DNA of 64,000 nt from Rubripirellula lacrimiformis (GTDB lineage Bacteria > Planctomycetota > Planctomycetia > Pirellulales > Pirellulaceae), in the NCBI RefSeq assembly GCF_007741535.1, contig NZ_CP036525.1, forward strand, positions 6,200,001 through 6,264,000, given 5' to 3'. The notes under the pieces are model-generated. The model ran no database searches, was not told the DNA's origin, and saw nothing but the letters and a program-made list of their open reading frames with translations. Below, one piece after another: positions 16,040 through 24,877 of this stretch. The stretch's first letter is position 1; the number at the start of each line of letters is the position of its first letter. The position numbers and the translations under genes were made by a program.

Positions 16040-18219
16040 ATGCGTTGGTCAACCGCGAACTTCTGCTGAAGGAACTACGTGAATCCCTTCGCTGGACGCC
16101 GCTAGGGATGCTATTGGTGGTCGTCTTGGCGTGGCAGTCGATTCCCTCGTATTTCGACAGTTACCAATACCCGGCGTTGCCGACATCGATGATGGGGTTG
16201 ACCAGCATCGGCTTCAGCGTGATCGCCATCGCGTTGGCGTGGCTGCAAACCATCCCCGACATGCGGCCCGACGCGCGCGGTTTCTTGCTGCACCGACCGG
16301 TCCGGCTCAGTGCAATCTTTGGGACCAAGCTGATCGCCGGATGGATCACCTATGCGGTTGCGGTGCTGCCGCCGTTGGCCTTGATCGCTTGGCGGCTTAG
16401 CATCATCGGTCCGACGCGGGCGCCGACCAATGGCGGCGCCGTGATCCCGTCGTTGATCGCCGTGGCGGTGGTGTTTGTGCTGCATCCGGCGGCGATGTGG
16501 GCCGCCTTTCGGACGGCACGTTGGGTCGGTACGCGAACGATGCCGCTGATTTTTGCGGGCGGCGGAATCGCTTTGGCGTTGGGACTGTTGGCATCCATCG
16601 ACTCTGTTGGAATGCTGTTCTTTTTCCTCGCCGTGGTCGTCCTGGTGTTCTTCGTGACGGTGACCGGCGCATGGCAGTGCTTTCGCGACCAGACGTTTTT
16701 ACCTTCGCTGTCATCCGGCAAGACAACTTCCGCGGCACGTGCCTTTGGTCTTTTGGTCGGCTCGATCGCCCTGGTGGTGACCGCTGGGGTTCTGTTGGTC
16801 ACGTCGACTTTCGCATCTCAGTACGACGATTGGAAGCGTTACTACCTGACGATGGATGACCATGGGAGTCTTTGGGAAGTGATGGAAACGCCGGCGCAAA
16901 CGGGTGCCTACGCTGGCGGTACCAAACGCCTGCAGGCTCGATTGCGGAGCGTTGATTTGGATTCAGGCATCGGCGAATTCTCTCATCTTTCCGATGGATG
17001 GAAATCAGCACGCCGAACCTCCATTGGAGAACACGGCAAAAGAGGGTGGTTCGCTCCGTTCCATCATTGGGGTTCGGTCAGCACCGTGATCGACGAGGTT
17101 CCGTACTACTACCAAATGGTGTCCTACGAGGGCGCGCTGTTGCTGTACGATCATCGTGGACTGGAATCGGTCATTACTCCCGACGGGATTCTAGCCACGT
17201 CGGATCAGCCGGAGTCTCGATTCGATGATCTGATGGTGATCAACAGCGTCAGCGTTAGCGTCAACGCAAACATCCAGTTGCAAGGACAAACGCTGTTGTA
17301 CGACGATCGAGGTGTCTACCAGCTTGATCTAGAGAGTCGGACATTGCGCAAGATCATCGATTCGCAAGGCGGTACCTTTGTGCTTTCGTTGCCTGCCGGG
17401 GGGCCACTCACTGGATCGACAGCGGCGGAAGAAAACGAAGCTTCGCTCTGGAACCTTCACGACAACCAGCTAACCCATTATCGGTTGAAAACGCTTGAAG
17501 GCGACGATCTTCCAGCCCCGCAATTGGTCGCCAACGTCAGCAGCCAGTACCACCTACCGGCGATCGTGGCGACGCGGGGCCAGGTCTATCCATGTTCGTC
17601 GGAAGGCCCGCGTTGGCTATCGATGGGGGTGTTCGAGTGGGCAGACGGTCAAGTGTCGACGATCCAATCGCTAAGCAGTTCGCTTCATCGAGTCACTCGC
17701 TACGGCGATGCAGGAAAGCCTGAAAGCGAGCATCTGGTTCCGATCGCGATTAGCTCCAGTTCCTCGCATGTCGGGAAAGAGATTCATTGTCTTCCGCCGG
17801 TAGTGCTGGCATCGATTGCAGCAACGATCAAAATCTCGCAGGCCCAACCCCACGTGGCGGGTTTCGACAGTACGACCGCTGGGTTTCCGTATGCGATCAT
17901 CCTGTCGATATCACTACAGTCAATCATTGCAGTCGCCTTTGTGATCTGGATGTCGGCACGACTGGGTTTGTCCACCAGGCATCGAATCGTGTGGGTGGTG
18001 CTGGCCAGCCTGTTCGGATTGGGGACCATGCTGGCGATCGTTGCCATCCATCAAAGGCCGGTTTGGGAGACCTGTTCCGATTGCCAGAGCCCGCGGCGGA
18101 TCGACGAAGAACGATGTCGTCACTGTGACGCTGCGTGGGAGCGTTTGCCGGTTGAAGGGATCGAATTGATTGGGCCGTCGGTGGCAAGGGACGCAGCGAT
18201 TGCCGGTGGTGGGGGTTAG
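16036..18219 (+). CDS. ABC-type permease with large soluble insert and C-terminal zinc ribbon
   Basis: A 727-residue integral membrane protein co-transcribed with the ABC ATPase. The first ~260 residues hold about seven hydrophobic segments (for example MLLVVVLAW, LFFFLAVVVLVFFVTVTGAW). A soluble region of ~350 residues follows, then two more membrane helices near 616-672 and a CxxC...CxxC zinc-ribbon motif (Cys680, 683, 694, 697). I do not recognise a named family for the whole protein; by position it is the transmembrane partner. The soluble insert has no recognised domain and could be a sensor or substrate-binding part. Topology of the C-terminus is unclear because the helix count is uncertain. 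Confidence 0.75.
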   Translation: MNALVNRELLLKELRESLRWTPLGMLLVVVLAWQSIPSYFDSYQYPALPTSMMGLTSIGFSVIAIALAWLQTIPDMRPDARGFLLHRPVRLSAIFGTKLIAGWITYAVAVLPPLALIAWRLSIIGPTRAPTNGGAVIPSLIAVAVVFVLHPAAMWAAFRTARWVGTRTMPLIFAGGGIALALGLLASIDSVGMLFFFLAVVVLVFFVTVTGAWQCFRDQTFLPSLSSGKTTSAARAFGLLVGSIALVVTAGVLLVTSTFASQYDDWKRYYLTMDDHGSLWEVMETPAQTGAYAGGTKRLQARLRSVDLDSGIGEFSHLSDGWKSARRTSIGEHGKRGWFAPFHHWGSVSTVIDEVPYYYQMVSYEGALLLYDHRGLESVITPDGILATSDQPESRFDDLMVINSVSVSVNANIQLQGQTLLYDDRGVYQLDLESRTLRKIIDSQGGTFVLSLPAGGPLTGSTAAEENEASLWNLHDNQLTHYRLKTLEGDDLPAPQLVANVSSQYHLPAIVATRGQVYPCSSEGPRWLSMGVFEWADGQVSTIQSLSSSLHRVTRYGDAGKPESEHLVPIAISSSSSHVGKEIHCLPPVVLASIAATIKISQAQPHVAGFDSTTAGFPYAIILSISLQSIIAVAFVIWMSARLGLSTRHRIVWVVLASLFGLGTMLAIVAIHQRPVWETCSDCQSPRRIDEERCRHCDAAWERLPVEGIELIGPSVARDAAIAGGGG

Positions 18220-18458
18220 CGGTTTCACGGCTGTGAAACTCCGGTGCCATCCCATGTGTCCCGCTAGGCGACGTTACATCATCGGCAATCGTTAGGACCG
18301 CCAAAGGCCGGTCCGAAAAGATTTCCAAAGATCGAAACTTCGCTCATGAAACGTTGACCGAACGCATGCTGCGGCGTTCACTTACACCGGACACCGCGCG
18401 GTCTCGTTTTTCCGCATCGTGGTTCCAAGTTGGATTCCTCTGTTCCGGAAAATCGTGG

Positions 18459-20348
18459 ATGTCGAAACGACGCCTCTCGATCGCACTACTGGCTATCACT
18501 GTCGCTGGCAGCGCTGCGCCGATTAGCGCCAATGCCTGTTGCCTGACAGACTGGTTGTTCGGGCGTGCGCCGTCGCCCTACGTTGCCGGGTACGCTCCCT
18601 ACTACAGCGGCTATGCGCCCTACACCGCAGGTTACGCACCGGTGGGATCGCCCCAGGTGCTGACAACGCCGATCGGCAGCAATCCGTATTCAGCCAACTA
18701 CGCGACTCCGTACACCGCTCAGCCGCTACTGACCCCGATGGCATCCAACGGTGCGTTTCAGGTTCAGCGGCCGGCGTATTTGAACAACCCATCGGTCTAC
18801 ACCGGCATGCCGACTGCCGCGACGGCACAGGCTGCGTACAGCGCGCCGATTGCCTATGGATCGTCCGCAACGGCGGGATCGACGATGGGCGCAAACGCGA
18901 TCATCAGCAACTATCGCGGCGGCGCGGCTGCACAGGCCGGCTACCTAGGCGGATCGAACGCCTATCCGACACAGCCCTATGCATCCGGCATGCCGATCAA
19001 CAGTTCGTATTCGTCGAACTATTCGTCCTATGCACCCGCGACCGGTTACGTATCACCGGCATCGCCGGGGCTGCCGATCACGGGCGTACTGCCGCAAGGG
19101 GCACCGCCATCGGCATTGCCCACCACTGCGGTCCAGCCGCTATTCCCGAACTCCCCTCAACCGGCCGCCGGCGGCGGTCTGTCGCGATTCTTTGGATCGT
19201 TGTTCGGAACGGGTTACAGCAGCAGCTACTACCGTGCACCGGTGACTTACTATCGTCCGGTGACGACCGTCGATCCTATGTTGGGGACGACCGTCACGGT
19301 CCAGCGACCTTGCACATCGACGGTCCAACAACTGCAACGGACTCCCTACAGCAGCCTAATGAACGCGCAGCCGGCACCCGTGTACGGATCGCCTGCGGAT
19401 AGTTGCCAAACCAATCCAGCCTACGGCGCTGGCCAACCCTACGCGCCGCAAACCAATTACGCGCCGCAAACCAACTATGCACCGGTTCAGCCGTATGGCA
19501 GCGTCGGTCAGGCCGGAGCGGTCGGCGCAATCGGGGCATCGCCGAATCAATTCACCGTGCCCATTCCGTCAACCGCGCCGCCTAGCGGTATCGTTGGCGG
19601 CAGCAACGCCTACGGTGGTCCATCGGGCACACCTTCGCCATTGACCGGGTCACCGACTGCGCCGCGAGCTCAGTCGGGCAGCGGCGACATGGCACCGCTG
19701 GACCAGCCAAGACTGGAAACGTACCGCCGGACCGAATCGGGCCAACCATCAGCCTACGACCAGTACAGCCAACCAGCCGATTCGCAGCCTGGCGTTTCCG
19801 GTCCGCCATCCTATGGCGCACCACCGCAAACACCACCATCGGAATCGGCCCCTACCGAGGAACCGCCCAAGTCGTACTGGCAACTGCAGGATGCTGACAA
19901 TTCGACAGCGATGATCCGCGACCCAAACCAGAGCCAAAGCCAGCGTCAGGCATCGGTTCCCGCACGCGATCCCATCAGCCTTCGTCCGCCTGCGTTCACC
20001 GCAGCCGAACCGATCCGTGCACCGGAGAGCGAGCCGTCGCCGTTCCAGGATCGAGATTTGCGAGAAACGGGTTTTGCCCCGCCGCCAGCAACCTCGTCGT
20101 CTTTCGATGCACCTCCACTGCCACCGGCTCGATCGTACACACCATCGGACGCCAACAGCGCCGCGGTGCGTCCAGCAGGTTCGGGATCCCAGGTTCGCGA
20201 GGTCGCCTTGGTTCGGCAAAAGAGCCCAGCCGAGCCGCAGACGCAGTATCGTCCGCAACCGCAGTACCGCGCGGCACCTGCCGCCTCGACTCCGCGACCG
20301 AAACCGCAGCCCGAGCGAGATTCGCGTTGGTTTACGGTCCAGCCGTAA
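18459..20348 (+). CDS. Secreted Tyr/Pro/Ala-rich low-complexity protein
   Basis: A 629-residue protein starting with a signal peptide (SKRRLSIALLAITVAGSAAP, cut after ANA) followed by a cysteine pair CCLTDWLFG. The remainder is low-complexity: YAPYYSGYAPYTAGYAP near the N-terminus, NYAPQTNYAPQTNYAP near the middle, and a Pro/Gln/Ser-rich C-terminal half ending in a basic QPERDSRWFTVQP. Such proteins occur in planctomycete envelopes, but no function is known. The ATG directly before the signal peptide was chosen over an upstream in-frame start. It appears monocistronic. Confidence 0.75.
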   Translation: MSKRRLSIALLAITVAGSAAPISANACCLTDWLFGRAPSPYVAGYAPYYSGYAPYTAGYAPVGSPQVLTTPIGSNPYSANYATPYTAQPLLTPMASNGAFQVQRPAYLNNPSVYTGMPTAATAQAAYSAPIAYGSSATAGSTMGANAIISNYRGGAAAQAGYLGGSNAYPTQPYASGMPINSSYSSNYSSYAPATGYVSPASPGLPITGVLPQGAPPSALPTTAVQPLFPNSPQPAAGGGLSRFFGSLFGTGYSSSYYRAPVTYYRPVTTVDPMLGTTVTVQRPCTSTVQQLQRTPYSSLMNAQPAPVYGSPADSCQTNPAYGAGQPYAPQTNYAPQTNYAPVQPYGSVGQAGAVGAIGASPNQFTVPIPSTAPPSGIVGGSNAYGGPSGTPSPLTGSPTAPRAQSGSGDMAPLDQPRLETYRRTESGQPSAYDQYSQPADSQPGVSGPPSYGAPPQTPPSESAPTEEPPKSYWQLQDADNSTAMIRDPNQSQSQRQASVPARDPISLRPPAFTAAEPIRAPESEPSPFQDRDLRETGFAPPPATSSSFDAPPLPPARSYTPSDANSAAVRPAGSGSQVREVALVRQKSPAEPQTQYRPQPQYRAAPAASTPRPKPQPERDSRWFTVQP

Positions 20349-20454
20349 ACGGCCCCCGAGCGATGCTTGGCTGACGCGGGCGGGACTGCCGTTTTTCCCG
20401 GGGCGTGGTACACTCGACGCCTTTGAAAATCGGATTCAGGCTAGAGGTTTGCAC

Positions 20455-22167
20455 GTGGACAATGCGGCGATCGCGGACGTTTTTGACGAAATGGCTCAGC
20501 TGTTGGAGTTTCGTGGCGAAAACCCGTTTCGGATCCGCGCCTACACCAACGGATCCAAAGCGATCCGAGAATTGGACGAATCGGTTGCCGCGATCCTGGC
20601 TGACCCCGAGCGCGACCTGTCCAAAGTTCCTGGTATCGGCAAGACGCTTGCCGAAAAGTCAAAGGTGCTGGTCGAAACCGGTTCTTTGCCGCAGCTAGAA
20701 ACGCTTCGTAAAGAGATCCCCGAGGTTGTCATCCAGATGGCTCGGATTCCCGGATTGGGAGCCAAGAAGGCAGTCAAGTTGCAACAGGAACTGGCCCTGG
20801 AATCCCTGGGCGATCTCCGCAAAGCCTGTCACGAGGACAAAATTTCGTCCTTGAAGGGTTTTGGTGCCAAGACGCAGGCCGCCATCTTGGATGGATTGTC
20901 GATCGCCGAAGCGGCAGCCGCTCGGATCTACTGGTGCGATGCCGACGAATTGGCGGCTTCGATCGGGCGGCACATGGAATCATGCAAAGTGATCTCCAAG
21001 ATGCAGTGGGCCGGAAGCTATCGCCGTGGACGCGAAACGGTGGGCGACTTGGATCTGCTCGTTGTGGCCGACGACCATGCGGCAGTGATGGATCATCTTG
21101 AAGCCTATCATTCGCATTCGCAAACCATCGTCCGCGGCGACACCAAGATCTCGATCCGAGTCGGCAAATCGTTTCAGGTCGACATGCGAGTCGTCGAGGC
21201 GGATCAGTTCGGGGCGGCGTTACAGTATTTCACTGGCTCTCAGGCTCACAACATTCACACGCGTCGACTGGCCAAAGAACAGGGTCTGAAGATCAACGAG
21301 TACGGCGTCTTTCAATTGGATGACGAGTCGCGTGTCGCCGGCAGCACCGAACAGGACGTCTACGCAGCAATCGGGTTGCCATGGATTGCACCGGAGCTAA
21401 GGGAAGACCGACGCGAGTTCGAAGCAGCGGCCAGCGGAACGCTGCCGGAACTGATCGAAACCGAGGATGTGATCGGCGACCTGCACATGCATACCAATGC
21501 CACCGATGGCACCGCCACGATTCGCGAGATGGCCGACGCAGCGATCGCACGGGGACTGCAGTACATCGCGATCACGGATCACAGCAAACGCGTGTCGATG
21601 GCGATGGGACTGGACGAAAAACGTTTGCGCGAACAATGGAAGGCGATCGACGAAATCCGTAGCGAGTACGACGGGCGGCTGACAATCTTGAAGGGCATCG
21701 AGTGTGACATCCTGGAACGAGGCGGCATGGATCTGGCCGACGATTGTTTGGCAGAAGCCGACTGGGTGCTAGCCAGTATCCACTATGGCCAGAAACAACC
21801 GCGTGACCAGATCACCGAGCGGATTCTCGGCGCGATCGAAAACCCGCACGTCTCCTGCATCGCGCACCCGACGGGACGACTGATCAATCGCCGTCCTCCC
21901 TACGACGTGGACATGGACGCCGTGATGACGGCCGCCAAAAAGCATGGCACGTTCATGGAACTGAACGCAAACCCGGCGAGATTGGACCTGAACGATCTGC
22001 ACCTAGCCGCCGCCAAACGGATGGGCATCCCGATCGTCATCAGCACCGACGCGCATTCGATCGACGGGCTGGGTGTGATGCAGTACGGGATCAAACAGGC
22101 TAGGCGGGGCGGGCTGACCAAGGCCGACGTCGCCAACACACGACCTTGGTCTGAATGGACAAAGTAG
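20455..22167 (+). CDS. polX: DNA polymerase X family with PHP exonuclease domain (PolX)
   Basis: A 570-residue repair polymerase. The N-terminal ~150 residues carry helix-hairpin-helix motifs (KVPGIGKTLAEK, RIPGLGAKKAVKL, LKGFGAKTQAAI). The palm follows with GSYRRGRETVGDLDLLVVAD, whose two aspartates are the metal ligands. From about residue 340 a PHP domain shows DLHMHTNATDG, ITDHSKRVSMAMG, ECDI, HPTGRL and STDAHS; it supplies 3'-5' exonuclease or AP-endonuclease activity in characterised PolX proteins. Role: gap filling in base excision repair. A GTG start is preferred because AGAGG stands seven bases upstream and the fold begins there. Confidence 0.92.
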   Translation: MDNAAIADVFDEMAQLLEFRGENPFRIRAYTNGSKAIRELDESVAAILADPERDLSKVPGIGKTLAEKSKVLVETGSLPQLETLRKEIPEVVIQMARIPGLGAKKAVKLQQELALESLGDLRKACHEDKISSLKGFGAKTQAAILDGLSIAEAAAARIYWCDADELAASIGRHMESCKVISKMQWAGSYRRGRETVGDLDLLVVADDHAAVMDHLEAYHSHSQTIVRGDTKISIRVGKSFQVDMRVVEADQFGAALQYFTGSQAHNIHTRRLAKEQGLKINEYGVFQLDDESRVAGSTEQDVYAAIGLPWIAPELREDRREFEAAASGTLPELIETEDVIGDLHMHTNATDGTATIREMADAAIARGLQYIAITDHSKRVSMAMGLDEKRLREQWKAIDEIRSEYDGRLTILKGIECDILERGGMDLADDCLAEADWVLASIHYGQKQPRDQITERILGAIENPHVSCIAHPTGRLINRRPPYDVDMDAVMTAAKKHGTFMELNANPARLDLNDLHLAAAKRMGIPIVISTDAHSIDGLGVMQYGIKQARRGGLTKADVANTRPWSEWTK

Positions 22168-22199
22168 TTTCAACACTGAAATTTGATTGCAGCACGACG

Positions 22200-23030
22200 A
22201 TGACATCCAAGAATAAGAAACAAAAGACGTTGGCTGAAAAGGCCGACAAGTTCGATTGCTACCAGCGTTCCGTTCAGCACCCCGAGCACGAAGTCGAATT
22301 TTTCGAACAAGCGTACCGGGATGCGAATAAGTCAAAACCGCTGTCGTTGCGGGAAGATTTTTGTGGAACGTTTGCGATCTGCTGCGAATGGGCCAAATCC
22401 AGTTCGCGGCGGACCGCTGTCGGCGTGGATCTATGCCGCGAAACACTGGACTGGGGCACCAAACACAACCTCTGCAAACTGTCCAGCAGCCAACAGAAGC
22501 GGGTTCGAATTCTTCGCCAAGATGTGCGGAAGAGCGATCGTCCGAAGGTGGACGTTTTGGCGGCACAGAATTTTTCATTCTGGCTGTTCAAGACACGCAA
22601 GGAAGTCATCGACTACTTCAAGGTCGCTCGCGGAAACCTGAAGGACGACGGCATCATGGTCATGGACATGATGGGCGGTGGCGACTGCTATACCGAAGAG
22701 AACGTCGACAAGCGGAAGATCCGCAAAGGCAAAAAGGGATTCTCGTATCACTGGGAACAAGCCAGTTTCAATCCGGTCAACGCCGATGCGTCTTTCTACA
22801 TTCACTTCAAATTTGCCGACGGCAGCAAGCTGAAGAAAGCGTTCGAATACCATTGGCGTTTCTGGACGATTCCCGAAGTCCGCGAGATGCTGGCCGAAGC
22901 AGGATTCAGCAAGTCACACGTCTACTGGGAAAACGACGACGAAGACAGCAAACACTATGGGAAATGGCAGCGAGGCGACGTCGCCCCCAGCCATCCCAGT
23001 TGGATCTGCTATATCGTCGCCCAGCGTTAG
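22200..23030 (+). CDS. Class I SAM-dependent methyltransferase
   Basis: A 276-residue cytoplasmic protein encoded 32 bp after polX, so likely co-transcribed. The Rossmann-type core is suggested by LREDFCGTFAICCEWA, AVGVDLCRETLDWG, a motif-IV-like VDVLAAQNFSFWLFK and GIMVMDMMGGGDCY. The C-terminal half is aromatic and charged (SYHWEQASFNPV, EYHWRFWTIPEVREMLAEAG), as in methyltransferase domains acting on small molecules. No substrate can be assigned. The first ~20 residues are basic. A slightly earlier alternative start would overlap polX. Confidence 0.75.
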   Translation: MTSKNKKQKTLAEKADKFDCYQRSVQHPEHEVEFFEQAYRDANKSKPLSLREDFCGTFAICCEWAKSSSRRTAVGVDLCRETLDWGTKHNLCKLSSSQQKRVRILRQDVRKSDRPKVDVLAAQNFSFWLFKTRKEVIDYFKVARGNLKDDGIMVMDMMGGGDCYTEENVDKRKIRKGKKGFSYHWEQASFNPVNADASFYIHFKFADGSKLKKAFEYHWRFWTIPEVREMLAEAGFSKSHVYWENDDEDSKHYGKWQRGDVAPSHPSWICYIVAQR

Positions 23031-23069
23031 CGGCGGCAGCCGTTCGAGGACGTTTCCAAGTCCAGCGAT

Positions 23070-24608
23070 TTACTGCTTTGCCTTTTTGCGAGGCTTGGCA
23101 TAGGCGGTGCCGTGTTGATTTAGGATCGCAGTGAGCCGCGATACCAATTCAGGTTGTTCGGCGGCCAGGTTCTTGGATTCGACCGGGTCATTCTGGTAGT
23201 CGTACAGTTCGTACTCGGCCGTATCGTCGGCGGCGTCGGCGTTTTTCCATTGGACCAATCGGTATCGGTCGGTACGGATCGCCCGGCCGAGCGTTCGTTT
23301 GGGATACGCGTGGTACGCATGATCGCGAACGCGTGCCTGTGGTTGTTTCAGCACCGGCACCAGCGACACACCGTCGATCGGTTGTGGTCCCGTGGGCGCG
23401 GGCAAACCGGCCAGTTCAGCCAGGGTCGGAAATAGGTCCACGCTTTCGGCCAACTGCCCGGTCGATGTTCCCGACTGAGTCACCCCCGGCGCGACGACCA
23501 AGATTGGGATTCGCGTTGCTTGTTCGTAATTGGTGTGCTTGGTCCAGATGCCAAGATCGCCAAGGTGGAAACCGTGGTCGCCCCACAGGACGACGATGGT
23601 GTTGTCATCGAGTTCAAGACGATCCAGTTCGCCGATCACTTTGCCAATTTGGGCATCCACATAAGATGTGCTGGCGTAATAGCCGTGGATTAACTTTCGA
23701 GCCAGCGAATCGTCGATATCGGCGTTTTCGGGGACGGGTTTGTAAGCGGTGATTTCCCCACCGTGTTTGCCAGCGACCCGAGGTGCATCGGTCGGCGCGA
23801 CCGTTCGCTTTGGCATCGGCAGCGATTGTGGATCATGCATGTCCCAGTATTTCTTCGGCACACTGAACGGCATGTGCGGCCGGGCAAATCCGGCGACGAT
23901 CAAGAACGGGGTGCCATCGTCGATTCGACGTTGCTTGGCATCCGCCAAACGCTGCATCGTTTCTTGGGCGACACGTCCGTCGGCATAGTCGGCATCCTCA
24001 GCCACCGGCGATTCAAATGCGGCCCCACGGGGCAATGCGCGGATGTTGCCCAGTTCCTGGTTGGTGAACAACGCTTCCTCGCGCGTCAGTTTGCCACCAT
24101 CGGTGCTAGCCGGATCCAAGTATTCGACGACCTTGTCCTTGAAATGTGGGACACCAAAGGATTCGGGATCTCCTAAGTTGCCGTGGCCGACGTGAAAGAC
24201 TTTGCCAAGCGATTCGGTGCGATAGCCCGCGGCGGCAAAGTACTGTGGCAATGTGACGGCGTCCGGAACAAGATCGCGAAGGTTGCTTCCCAAACCGTAC
24301 AACCCGGTCGACGTCGAATGCGATCCCAGCAACAACGTGAATCGCGACGGAGCGCACACCGCTTGGTTACAGTATGCCGCGTCGAACCGCATACCGCGCG
24401 CGGCCAGCCCATCCATGTTGGGGGTCTTGGCGTGCGTGTCGCCATAGCAGCCCATCGCAGGCTTCAAGTCGTCAACCAAAATCATCAGAACATTGGGGGA
24501 ATCGGCAGCCACGGCCAAGTCAGTCCAAATCCCGGCAAGCGGTGACAACACAACCGCCATGGCGCACAGTCGAATCCATGTCAGATAAGGTGATCGGATT
24601 GGTTTCAT
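23070..24608 (-). CDS. Secreted Cys-type sulfatase, iduronate-2-sulfatase-like
   Basis: A 512-residue exported enzyme with a signal segment (LCAMAVVLSPLAGIWTDLAV). The sulfatase core shows LMILVDDLKPAMGCYG, the formylglycine motif CAPSRFTLLLG with Cys85, HGFHLGDLGIWTKHTNYE and a C-terminal LYDYQNDPVESKNLA. VDDL..GCYGD together with the GFHLG-WTKHTNYE block is characteristic of iduronate-2-sulfatase-like members. A likely substrate is a 2-O-sulfated uronic acid or deoxysugar, but that is inference. The start is the ATG before the signal peptide. It is divergent from another sulfatase gene, sharing a 269-bp control region. Confidence 0.9.
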   Translation of the reverse strand: MKPIRSPYLTWIRLCAMAVVLSPLAGIWTDLAVAADSPNVLMILVDDLKPAMGCYGDTHAKTPNMDGLAARGMRFDAAYCNQAVCAPSRFTLLLGSHSTSTGLYGLGSNLRDLVPDAVTLPQYFAAAGYRTESLGKVFHVGHGNLGDPESFGVPHFKDKVVEYLDPASTDGGKLTREEALFTNQELGNIRALPRGAAFESPVAEDADYADGRVAQETMQRLADAKQRRIDDGTPFLIVAGFARPHMPFSVPKKYWDMHDPQSLPMPKRTVAPTDAPRVAGKHGGEITAYKPVPENADIDDSLARKLIHGYYASTSYVDAQIGKVIGELDRLELDDNTIVVLWGDHGFHLGDLGIWTKHTNYEQATRIPILVVAPGVTQSGTSTGQLAESVDLFPTLAELAGLPAPTGPQPIDGVSLVPVLKQPQARVRDHAYHAYPKRTLGRAIRTDRYRLVQWKNADAADDTAEYELYDYQNDPVESKNLAAEQPELVSRLTAILNQHGTAYAKPRKKAKQ

Positions 24609-24877
24609 GACAGGTGGGCTTTCGGTGTGCGAAGGGCTTGGATGGGGCGGCAGGTTGCAGACTTGATGATAAGCGACCGTCAGCCAGCAACAATGAGACG
24701 CTGACCGGTGACAATGAGATTGGTTGCCAAGTCCACGAACAAGAGCCTGGCCAGCGAAGTTGCTGGACGTACCGATCGCTAGCGGCGAAGATGTTTCGTT
24801 CCCCGTCCTCGCATGACGCCCGTCAATCCATGCCGCCAAGATGCATCCCGCCAACTCCCCCCGATCCGAGGTTCTGA

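Noticed and set aside
20017-20454. Long N-terminal extension of PolX
   Set aside because: It overlaps the Tyr/Pro-rich gene in another frame; the PolX fold begins right after the GTG with its own ribosome-binding site.
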